Source of the DNA: an uncultured Erysipelotrichaceae bacterium
GTDB taxonomy: Bacteria > Bacillota_I > Bacilli_A > RF39 > UBA660
Direction: 5' to 3'
Length of the DNA: 5,417 bases
Assembly (NCBI GenBank): GCA_902796215.1
Contig: CADBNY010000027.1
Location: forward strand, 1-5,417
Every line of letters starts with the position of its first letter. Positions within the stretch are counted from its first letter, which is position 1. Of the stretch, positions 1-5,417 are shown piece by piece. A program made the position numbers and the translations under genes. The notes beneath the pieces are model-generated. The model ran no database searches. It had not been told where the DNA came from and saw only the letters and a list, made by a program, of their open reading frames with translations.

Positions 1-21
1 ATAAACATTATCCATAAAAAA

Positions 22-777
22 TTAATCAAGACGAGGTGTCAAAACTTCATATCCATCTTCTGTAACTAAAACAGTATGCTCATAATGCGCAGCAGGTTTC
101 CCATCCTGTGTAATAACTGTCCAATCATTATTTTCATCAATATAAATGTCACGCTTTCCAAAAGTAAGCATCGGCTCAATACAAATAACCATTCCTGGTT
201 TTAGGCGAACCCCTGTGTTTGGAATTCCAAAATTAGGAACCTCAGGATCTTCGTGCATATCTCTTCCAATTCCATGACCACATAGTTCACGAACAACTCC
301 TAAATGATGAGCTTCAGCATATTGTTGAACAGCAAAAGAAATATCTCCAATTCTATTTCCTGGTTTAACCATCTCTAAACCTTCATATAAAGCCTGTTCT
401 GTATGCCTCATCAAATATTTTTTCTCATCATCAATCTCTCCAACAGCATAAGTCCATGCTGCATCGCCTTGATATCCCTTGTAACCAATCACAACATCTA
501 TTGTAATGATATCCCCATTTTTTAATTTTCGATTATCAGGAATTCCATGAACAACTTCATCATTAACACTTGTACATAAAGCACAAGGGAAACCTTCAAA
601 TCCTTTACAAGTTGGTATAGCATTATTATCTAAAATAAATTTTTCACATAAAGCATCTAATTCTTTTGTTGTAATACCTTCCTTAACATAAGGCTTAATA
701 AACTGATGCATCTTGGATACCAACATTCCAGCATGTCTCATCAATTCAATTTCACGTTTACTTTTAATCGATACCAT
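22..777 (-). CDS. map: Type I methionine aminopeptidase
   Basis: Cytosolic metalloenzyme that removes the initiator methionine from new proteins whose second residue is small, after deformylation. From the chosen start the protein has 251 residues, the usual length of the short bacterial type I form without an N-terminal extension. The five metal ligands are visible: Asp94 (TIDVV), Asp105 (QGDAAW), His168 (CGHGIG), Glu201 (CIEPML) and Glu233 (HYEHTV). The substrate-side histidines are also present: His77 (VVHGIP) and His175 (DMHEDP). The frame stays open 16 codons upstream to an ATG at 825, but that ATG lies inside a hairpin/T-tract, and the extra residues (MAFFFDLIYNCCGSGT) look like translated leader. 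The ATG at 777 has GGGAG seven bases upstream and begins MVSIKSKREIELM, a typical MetAP start. The stop is TAA. The gene probably has its own promoter. No adk or infA is visible beside it, unlike the common ribosomal-protein-operon setting. Family assignment is essentially certain; the start is very likely. Confidence 0.97.
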   Translation of the reverse strand: MVSIKSKREIELMRHAGMLVSKMHQFIKPYVKEGITTKELDALCEKFILDNNAIPTCKGFEGFPCALCTSVNDEVVHGIPDNRKLKNGDIITIDVVIGYKGYQGDAAWTYAVGEIDDEKKYLMRHTEQALYEGLEMVKPGNRIGDISFAVQQYAEAHHLGVVRELCGHGIGRDMHEDPEVPNFGIPNTGVRLKPGMVICIEPMLTFGKRDIYIDENNDWTVITQDGKPAAHYEHTVLVTEDGYEVLTPRLD

Positions 778-784
778 AGTACCA

Positions 785-789
785 CTCCC
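785..789 (-). promoter_or_regulatory. Ribosome binding site that fixes the map start
   Basis: GGGAG is followed by seven bases (TGGTACT) and then the ATG at 777. No comparable site precedes the upstream in-frame ATG at 825, where the preceding bases read TTTTATAGCCT. This supports the shorter, 251-residue protein. Confidence 0.75.
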
Positions 790-795
790 ACAACA

Positions 796-824
796 ATTAT
801 ATATCAAATCAAAAAAAAAAGCCA
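796..824 (-). promoter_or_regulatory. Possible promoter for map
   Basis: A perfect TATAAT -10 box lies at 801-796. The best -35 candidate at 17 bases spacing is TGGCTT (824-819), a poor match to TTGACA, and the spacer is largely a T-tract. The predicted transcript would start around 789, giving a leader of only about 12 bases that begins almost at the Shine-Dalgarno. The location just after the weak terminator of the upstream gene makes a separate map promoter reasonable, but the -35 is unconvincing. Confidence 0.35.
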
Positions 825-830
825 TAGGCT
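811..830 (-). terminator. Weak intrinsic terminator after the small gene
   Basis: On the minus strand AGCC-TAT-GGCT forms a four-pair GC-containing stem with a three-base loop, directly followed by a run of T (ten in total, the first pairing in the stem). The stem overlaps the TAG stop of the 51-codon gene. The long U-tract is typical of a terminator, but the stem is very short, so termination is probably partial and some transcripts may read into map. Confidence 0.4.
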
Positions 831-984
831 ATAAAACATCAAACTTATTATACATTTTCCTACTAGCTTCTTTTCCTAATTCTTGCATTTTTTTCATCAT
901 TGCCGGATTTTTTTTCATATACATATAACCAAGTACGCCCATTCCAGCAACCATTGCCATCATTTTCATACTCATCATTTTCAT
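829..984 (-). CDS. Methionine-rich small single-pass membrane protein, unknown function
   Basis: A 51-codon gene from ATG at 984 to TAG at 831-829. It has a strong Shine-Dalgarno (AGAGGTG, six A's before the ATG) and begins 36 bases after the recD2 stop, so it is probably the last gene of the mtaB-recD2 operon. The protein starts MKMMSMKMMAMVAGMGVLGY and has 14 methionines in 51 residues, with no Cys, His or Trp. Residues about 8-23 form one short hydrophobic, glycine-containing helix that could span a membrane. A basic tail follows, with MMKKMQELGKEASRKM (29-44) likely amphipathic. I recall B. subtilis recD2 (yrrC) being followed by the similarly tiny yrzQ (DUF3918 type). Position and general design agree, but I cannot show sequence homology, so no symbol is given. 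Function is unknown. The good ribosome site, operon position and sensible membrane-plus-basic-tail layout make it likely to be a real gene. Confidence 0.75.
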   Translation of the reverse strand: MKMMSMKMMAMVAGMGVLGYMYMKKNPAMMKKMQELGKEASRKMYNKFDVL

Positions 985-990
985 TTTTTT

Positions 991-997
991 CACCTCT
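991..997 (-). promoter_or_regulatory. Ribosome binding site of the small Met-rich gene
   Basis: AGAGGTG ends six bases before the ATG at 984. Because the protein has further Met codons at positions 3, 4, 6, 8, 9 and 11, this spacing is what selects the first one. It is also the main evidence that this short frame is translated. Confidence 0.75.
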
Positions 998-1020
998 GAA
1001 AATAGTATGAGCCAAAATTT

Positions 1021-3213
1021 CTACTTTATACCCGAAATTAAATATTCCATAATAGTTGTTCTTCGAACATCATCAGAAGTATTATGAATAGCTATATCAA
1101 GAGCATCATATTCACCAATAATATAAAGTTTTTGTTTAGCCCGAGTAACAGCTGTATAAATTAATTTTTGATAAAGCATCTTTCGATATCCCTTCACAAT
1201 AGGTAATATAACAATATCAAATTCAGATCCCTGAGACTTATGAATACTTATCGAATAAGCAAGGCGAAAATTACTAAAATTAGAAGGAGTATATTTAACT
1301 CTATTTCCATCAAAATCAATATGTACTTCCTTTTTAGAACCCCCTTCAATCCTTTCAATTAATCCAATATCACCATTATAAACATTCTCATCTGGCATAT
1401 TAGTAAGTTGAATAACTTTATCATCTTCTAAAAAATCCACATCCCCAATCAGTAACTCTTTTTTTGAAGAATCTTTTGGATTAAAAATACTTTTAACATT
1501 CCTATTAATTAAATCAATTCCATTTATTCCTTTATACATAGGAGCAAGTATTTGTATTTTTTTATAATCGTAATCCTTATAAGTAGTACATATCTCACAT
1601 ATATTTTGAATAACATCCAAATCCTTACACTCAATAAAAGTAAGATCATCAAAAATATTAAAAATATCTTTATGAAGAGTTTGATGGCGAATATCATAAG
1701 CTAATGAAATAATATTAGAATTTTCTTTTTGACGATAAAGCTCTGTAAGTTCAACCATTTCTAATTTACCAGATTCAATCACATCTTTTAAAACTTGCCC
1801 TGGTCCAACAGATGGTAATTGATGATCATCCCCTACCAAAACAATTTTGCAGTTACTTGAGATACCTCTAAGTAAACTAGCCATTAAATGCGTATCAATC
1901 ATACTAGCTTCATCTACAATAACAAACTCTACTTTACTTTTATTATATTGGTTCACTTGGAATCGATTTTGCTCTTTTTGCCATTTCAAAAAACGATGTA
2001 TCGTAGAAGCAGGAAAATGAGTTGCTTCACTCAATCTTTTAGCTGCTCTACCAGTTGGTGCTAAAAGAGCAACTTTATCTTGTAATTTCTCATAAGATAA
2101 TTTCTTCATTTGACGATAAAGCTCTAAAACACCATTCATAATAGTTGTTTTACCAGTTCCTGGTCCACCAGTAATAATTAAAAAATCTTTAATATAGCTT
2201 TTATAAATTGCATCTCTTTGATTTAAATTATATTTAATAGAAAAAAATGACTCTAAATCATTTATTGTTTCAAATACATTTTTAGCATTTTCTCCTTTAT
2301 TATTATTTAACAAACGAAATCTTTTTACAATAAAACATTCATCATCATACATTTCTTTTAAATAATAACGATCTTCTTTTATAACAATCTTACTATCATT
2401 TTCCATTTCTATAAATAAATCATCTAAAACATCATCTGAAACAGAAGTTCCTAGAACCCTAGGTAAAAGTTTTGAAAGCTCTTCTTTATAATAATACGCA
2501 TGACCATAAGTATTACTTACTTCTTGCATAATATAAAGAAGTGCTGCCTGAATACGAATAGGAGATAACGGATTAATTCCTCTTTTTAATGCAATTGTAT
2601 CAACTTTCTTAAAATTCATATCAAGAATATCATCAATTATTTGATAAATATTTTCTTCTAGAATATCTTTAGTTTTCTTCTTATAATAATTATAAATAAT
2701 CATAGAATCTTTATTTGAAAAACCAATATCACTTAAATAAATAATGGTCTCATAACTAGATTCATATTCTTTCAATTGATTATGTAAAACTTCAATATTT
2801 TTCTTTGTAATTCCTGGAATTAATATTAAATTATCAGGATTCCTTAAAATAATATTTAAAGTATCTTTTCCCAAAACATTAACAATACTTTTTGCTTTCT
2901 TTTCTCCAATACCTTTAAATAAACCACTAGTCAAAAACTCTACAATAGAATCTTTCTCTTCTGGTTTACATCTTTCATAATTTTCTACTTGAAATTGCTC
3001 TCCATATTTTGTATGAACAATTTTCTTTCCATAAAAAAGATAAGTATCCGTCATATTTAATTCATGAAAATATCCTGTAAAAGTAATACTTTTCCCAACA
3101 TAGTCAGAAAGGGTCTCATCTGAAGTATCATAAACTTTAAAAATTCCTATACGGTATCCTGATTCATTTTCATAAATACTTCTAGAAAATTTTCCTTTTA
3201 TAAAATTTTTCAT
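1021..3213 (-). CDS. recD2: RecD2/YrrC family 5'-3' DNA helicase (SF1B)
   Basis: ATP-driven helicase of the RecD-like family that works without RecBC; characterised relatives unwind DNA 5' to 3' and act in repair and replication-fork maintenance. At 730 residues it is near Deinococcus RecD2 (about 715) and shorter than B. subtilis YrrC (about 800). Residues 1-75 look like the N-terminal OB-type region. Helix-hairpin-helix motifs lie at about 95-115 (LFKGIGEKKAKSIV) and 128-143 (LIPGITKKNIEVL). The helicase core has Walker A GGPGTGKT (349-356), motif Ia LAPTGRAA (384-391), Ib STIHRFL (403-409), Walker B VDEASM (433-438), motif III VGDDHQLPSVGPG (460-472), motif IV LYRQ (492-495), YNGDIG (612-617) in the SH3-like insertion region, motif V SIHKSQGSEFD (656-666) and motif VI YTAVTRAKQKLY (686-697). 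All key residues are intact, so it should be active. AAAGGAGG sits six bases before the ATG, in a 29-base gap after mtaB, implying cotranscription. The stop is TAG. Confidence 0.97.
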   Translation of the reverse strand: MKNFIKGKFSRSIYENESGYRIGIFKVYDTSDETLSDYVGKSITFTGYFHELNMTDTYLFYGKKIVHTKYGEQFQVENYERCKPEEKDSIVEFLTSGLFKGIGEKKAKSIVNVLGKDTLNIILRNPDNLILIPGITKKNIEVLHNQLKEYESSYETIIYLSDIGFSNKDSMIIYNYYKKKTKDILEENIYQIIDDILDMNFKKVDTIALKRGINPLSPIRIQAALLYIMQEVSNTYGHAYYYKEELSKLLPRVLGTSVSDDVLDDLFIEMENDSKIVIKEDRYYLKEMYDDECFIVKRFRLLNNNKGENAKNVFETINDLESFFSIKYNLNQRDAIYKSYIKDFLIITGGPGTGKTTIMNGVLELYRQMKKLSYEKLQDKVALLAPTGRAAKRLSEATHFPASTIHRFLKWQKEQNRFQVNQYNKSKVEFVIVDEASMIDTHLMASLLRGISSNCKIVLVGDDHQLPSVGPGQVLKDVIESGKLEMVELTELYRQKENSNIISLAYDIRHQTLHKDIFNIFDDLTFIECKDLDVIQNICEICTTYKDYDYKKIQILAPMYKGINGIDLINRNVKSIFNPKDSSKKELLIGDVDFLEDDKVIQLTNMPDENVYNGDIGLIERIEGGSKKEVHIDFDGNRVKYTPSNFSNFRLAYSISIHKSQGSEFDIVILPIVKGYRKMLYQKLIYTAVTRAKQKLYIIGEYDALDIAIHNTSDDVRRTTIMEYLISGIK

Positions 3214-3242
3214 TATCTTCCTCCTTTCTAATTATAAAAAGT

Positions 3243-4517
3243 CTACTCTTTTCCAATACAATATGGATACTGAATATCACAAATAGTAACAGAAACAAAT
3301 TCATTATGAGAATACACCCCTAGTATTTTAACATACAAATAATTACCTGTATGACCATAACTAAAACCATCATGTACTTCCTCTATCAATACTTCAACAG
3401 TAGAATTTAAAAACTTTTTCATATAATCTTCTTCTAGTTTCTTAGATACTTCAAGTAATCTTCTGGCTCTTTCTTTTATCCTTCTTCCATCGATTTTTCC
3501 ATCCATCCTAGAAGATTTAGTACCACGTCTTTCACTATATGGAAAAACATGTAATTTACTAAAACCAATTTTTTTACAAGTTTCAATACTTTTTTCAAAA
3601 AGCTCATCAGTCTCCCCAGGAAAGCCAACAATAATATCAGTACTAATTGCAATATCAGATTGAATAGAACGAATTTCATCTATCTTTTTCATAAAATAAT
3701 CCAAATCATATTTTCGATTCATTGCTTTTAAAATTTCATCTGATCCAGCTTGAATCGGTATATGTAAATGATTAACTAAAATATCCGAATTTTTAAGAAT
3801 CTTCAAAACCTCTTCATTTAATTCAGTAACTTCAATCGATGAAATACGTAAACGGTAAAGCTCTGGAATAGCAATTAATCTCTTTAATAAATGAGCAAAA
3901 TTAGTATCTAAATCTACTCCATAACTACCAGTATGAATTCCTGTCAGAACAATTTCTTTATAGCCATGATGAACTAAATCAGTGACTTCTCTAACAACAG
4001 TATCTTCATTTTTACTTCTACATTTTCCTCGAACAAAAGGAATAATACAATAACTGCAAAAATTATCACAACCATCTTGAATCTTTACAAAAGCCCTCGT
4101 TCTACCTGGGAATTCATTAATATACATATCTTCAAAAGTTTTCAATCGTTCACTATATTGCCTTTTAATAATTTCTTTATTCTTAAAATACTCATCTAAT
4201 AAAGAAACTATCTTAGACTTATCTTTATTGCCTAATAGAATATCAACACCATCTTCCTGATAATCAGGATTAGCTGCAATAAAACACCCCATAGCAACAA
4301 CACATGCTTCTGGATTTTTTCTAATTGCTTGACGAATAATTTTTTTTGACTTTGAATCACTACTATTTGTTACAGTACAAGTATTAATAATATAAACATC
4401 ACAAATATCATCAAAACTTTTAATCTCATAACCAGCTTTTTTTAATTCATTCATAACAAATTCAGATTCATACATATTTACTTTACAACCCAAAGAATGA
4501 ATTCCAACGCTCTTCAT
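3243..4517 (-). CDS. mtaB: tRNA (N6-threonylcarbamoyladenosine(37)-C2)-methylthiotransferase MtaB
   Basis: Radical-SAM enzyme that adds a methylthio group to t6A at position 37, beside the anticodon of ANN-decoding tRNAs, giving ms2t6A, which stabilises codon pairing. The 424 residues show the three-domain plan of the family. The N-terminal UPF0004 domain carries cluster cysteines Cys11 (SLGCKVN), Cys47 (NTCTVT) and Cys78 (MGCF). The radical-SAM domain has CxxxCxxC at Cys150, Cys154 and Cys157 (DGCDNFCSYCIIP), followed by FVRGKCRSK, HLHIPIQAGSD and TDIIVGFPGET. A C-terminal TRAM RNA-binding domain spans about 371-418. LGCKVN at residues 9-14 and the GTKSSRM segment favour MtaB over MiaB or RimO. 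The start is fixed because the next Met (15) lies after the essential Cys11 and an in-frame TGA lies just upstream. The ribosome site is weak (only AGTGA-like bases). The gene is first in a probable operon with recD2 and the Met-rich gene, behind a good promoter and a leader of about 44 bases. The stop is TAG. Confidence 0.95.
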   Translation of the reverse strand: MKSVGIHSLGCKVNMYESEFVMNELKKAGYEIKSFDDICDVYIINTCTVTNSSDSKSKKIIRQAIRKNPEACVVAMGCFIAANPDYQEDGVDILLGNKDKSKIVSLLDEYFKNKEIIKRQYSERLKTFEDMYINEFPGRTRAFVKIQDGCDNFCSYCIIPFVRGKCRSKNEDTVVREVTDLVHHGYKEIVLTGIHTGSYGVDLDTNFAHLLKRLIAIPELYRLRISSIEVTELNEEVLKILKNSDILVNHLHIPIQAGSDEILKAMNRKYDLDYFMKKIDEIRSIQSDIAISTDIIVGFPGETDELFEKSIETCKKIGFSKLHVFPYSERRGTKSSRMDGKIDGRRIKERARRLLEVSKKLEEDYMKKFLNSTVEVLIEEVHDGFSYGHTGNYLYVKILGVYSHNEFVSVTICDIQYPYCIGKE

Positions 4518-4538
4518 ATAATATCACTAACTTTCTAT

Positions 4539-4551
4539 TTGTTTATAACAA
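4539..4551. repeat. Small inverted repeat in the mtaB leader
   Basis: TTGTT-TAT-AACAA is a perfect five-base dyad with a three-base centre, lying between the predicted transcription start (about 4561) and the mtaB ATG. It could be an operator just downstream of the promoter. In sequence this AT-rich such a dyad is also expected by chance, and no repressor gene is in view. Confidence 0.2.
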
Positions 4552-4567
4552 TTTCACACACGAAATA

Positions 4568-4596
4568 ATTATATAATATCATAAATAATATTACAA
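4568..4596 (-). promoter_or_regulatory. Sigma-A-type promoter for the mtaB-recD2 operon
   Basis: On the minus strand TTGTAA (4596-4591, four of six matches to TTGACA) and a perfect TATAAT (4573-4568) are separated by exactly 17 bases. A transcript would begin near 4561, about 44 bases before the mtaB ATG. It lies downstream of the terminator of the preceding gene, where a new transcription unit would need a promoter. The region is AT-rich, so -10-like strings are common, but the spacing and placement support this one. Confidence 0.65.
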
Positions 4597-4651
4597 CTCT
4601 TAAACTCAAAATATAATACATTTGTTCTAAAGCTGAATACCAACATTTATT

Positions 4652-4681
4652 AAAAAAAACAATCGATGATAACATCAATTG
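4652..4681 (-). terminator. Intrinsic terminator of the membrane-protein gene
   Basis: CAATTGATG (4681-4673) pairs with CATCGATTG (4668-4660) in a nine-pair stem with one G-U pair and a TTAT loop, immediately followed by eight T's (4659-4652). It begins 18 bases after the TAA stop of the upstream gene. It separates that gene's transcription unit from the mtaB operon. Confidence 0.88.
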
Positions 4682-4699
4682 CTATAAACTATTATGTCC

Positions 4700-5417
4700 T
4701 TATAATAATTTTTTAGTTTTTTGAATTGCTTCTTTTGCTAAACTTAGTCTATCTTCACAAGTTCTAATTAATTTCTCCTCATCTTTATCTTTTGTTTCCG
4801 CTACTACAACCAAAGTAAAAAATAATGAAGGAATCATTCCAATAAATGCAACTCCAGCCATTAGGTCAATTTTATTTATTGGCTCAGTATAATATTTATC
4901 ATCAGATTTTGCATATAATTTAATTTCTTTATAACCATCTTTCTCGGACTCTATTATTTGATTCATATATTCGACCCCTGTCTTGATTGGTTCACCAAAC
5001 TGATCTTCGTATAAAAAATTGGATTCATCTGCTACTATTTTCTTTGCTTCCTCCAAAGATAATTCATGAAAACGATATATCTCATAATTCCTTATATACA
5101 AATTTTCATATTCCTTAAATTCATCATAAACAATAAAAACCCCTTCGCCAATTTCTACATCATTATGTATTAGTTCTTCCCTCTCATAACCATTACTGTC
5201 ATAAACAACTTCTACATTGCATAATTTTTTTCTATCTGGCATTTTAATACAAGCCATTCCTACAACTAAAGTTGTAAGTATTAACCATGGGGAAGCTGCT
5301 TTAAGAATATTACGAAATTCCCTCTTAAAATATAAAGAACGACGTGATCTTAAATCATTCTTTTCAAATTGTGCCAATTTAATTAAACTCTCTCTTAATC
5401 TTATCAAATCATCTTTA
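4700..5417 (-). CDS. Two-helix membrane protein of unknown function (5' end outside window)
   Basis: I do not recognise the family. The frame ends with TAA at 4702-4700 and stays open to the window edge. No in-frame ATG exists near the N-terminus: the first possible start in view is a TTG at 5407 with no good ribosome site, and the three codons before it (Lys-Asp-Asp) are open. The gene therefore most likely starts beyond 5417. Counting from the TTG, 235 residues are visible. A basic, probably cytoplasmic N-terminal part (RSRRSLYFKREFRN) leads to a first helix at about 36-54 (SPWLILTTLVVGMACI). An acidic, tyrosine-rich stretch of about 125 residues (57-180) follows, then a second helix at about 182-203 (GVAFIGMIPSLFFTLVVV) and a charged, probably coiled-coil tail (204-235). 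The simplest topology is both ends inside and the middle domain outside. VGMAC (49-53) is not a convincing lipobox because of its position and the second helix. A clear terminator follows the gene. Confidence 0.75.
   Translation of the reverse strand, partial: KDDLIRLRESLIKLAQFEKNDLRSRRSLYFKREFRNILKAASPWLILTTLVVGMACIKMPDRKKLCNVEVVYDSNGYEREELIHNDVEIGEGVFIVYDEFKEYENLYIRNYEIYRFHELSLEEAKKIVADESNFLYEDQFGEPIKTGVEYMNQIIESEKDGYKEIKLYAKSDDKYYTEPINKIDLMAGVAFIGMIPSLFFTLVVVAETKDKDEEKLIRTCEDRLSLAKEAIQKTKKLL

Noticed and set aside
1..15. ATG at 15-13 on the minus strand as the start of a gene after map
   Set aside because: Only five codons are visible, there is no ribosome site, and it cannot be distinguished from chance; no terminator is visible after map either.
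713..928. Plus-strand 71-codon open frame
   Set aside because: It lies entirely opposite the start of map and the Met-rich gene, lacks family features, and owes its openness and hydrophobicity to AT-rich antisense sequence.
3231..3261. TATAAT (3236-3231) between mtaB and recD2 as a recD2 promoter
   Set aside because: Possible -35 boxes are spaced 14 (TTGGAA) or 19 (TTGTAT) bases away, and the transcript would start within the Shine-Dalgarno. Operon transcription is simpler.
3476..3679. Minus-strand 67-codon frame inside mtaB
   Set aside because: Out-of-frame shadow of a well-conserved gene; its Leu/Lys-rich content is what a shifted AT-rich frame gives.
4545..4560. ATAACAATTTCACACA, identical to a stretch I recall from the E. 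coli lac operator/lacZ leader, hence possible vector sequence
   Set aside because: The match stops sharply on both sides (TTT instead of GG before it, CGAAATAATT after it), and the flanks are continuous with normal local sequence. A 16-base chance match in AT-rich DNA is the better explanation.
4535..4675. Minus-strand 46-codon hydrophobic frame (ATG at 4675, TAG at 4537-4535) across the intergenic region
   Set aside because: It begins inside the terminator stem, reads through the T-tract and the mtaB promoter, and has no ribosome site. The hydrophobic residues follow from T-rich sequence.
22..5417. Mycoplasma-type genetic code (TGA as Trp), suggested by no gene here ending in TGA
   Set aside because: All visible stops are TAA or TAG, but every visible Trp is TGG and no gene needs TGA readthrough. 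An in-frame TGA directly upstream of mtaB behaves as a stop. Five stop codons are too few to infer a code change.

Overview
The window is a strongly AT-rich piece of bacterial chromosome with every recognisable gene on the minus strand. The gene families, the strong AAAGGAGG-type Shine-Dalgarno sequence before recD2, and the codon bias toward A/T point to a low-GC Firmicute-like organism (Bacilli or Erysipelotrichia-like gut lineage, or a relative of the Mollicutes). The exact lineage cannot be fixed from this much sequence. The four Trp codons I can place are all TGG and no TGA interrupts any gene, which fits the standard bacterial code rather than the Mycoplasma code.

In transcription order (right to left): (1) 5417-4700, the 3' part of a gene for a two-helix membrane protein of unknown function, closed by a clear intrinsic terminator at 4681-4652. 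(2) A 182-base intergenic region holding that terminator and a good sigma-A-type promoter (TTGTAA-17-TATAAT, 4596-4568). (3) A probable operon of mtaB (tRNA ms2t6A methylthiotransferase, 4517-3243), recD2 (YrrC-type DNA helicase, 3213-1021) and an unlisted 51-residue methionine-rich small membrane protein (984-829), with gaps of 29 and 36 bases. (4) A cramped junction at 831-796 with a weak hairpin plus T-tract and a -10 element, followed by map (methionine aminopeptidase, 777-22). The last 21 bases hold no supported feature.

The recognised genes are housekeeping functions: tRNA modification next to the anticodon, DNA repair/replication helicase, and N-terminal Met removal. They do not form one pathway. 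The recD2 plus tiny membrane-protein pair resembles, from memory, the yrrC-yrzQ arrangement of Bacillus subtilis. I see no mobile element, CRISPR array, RNA gene, defence cassette or new multi-gene system. The items most worth a second look are the Met-rich 51-residue gene, the uncharacterised membrane protein, and the corrected start of map.
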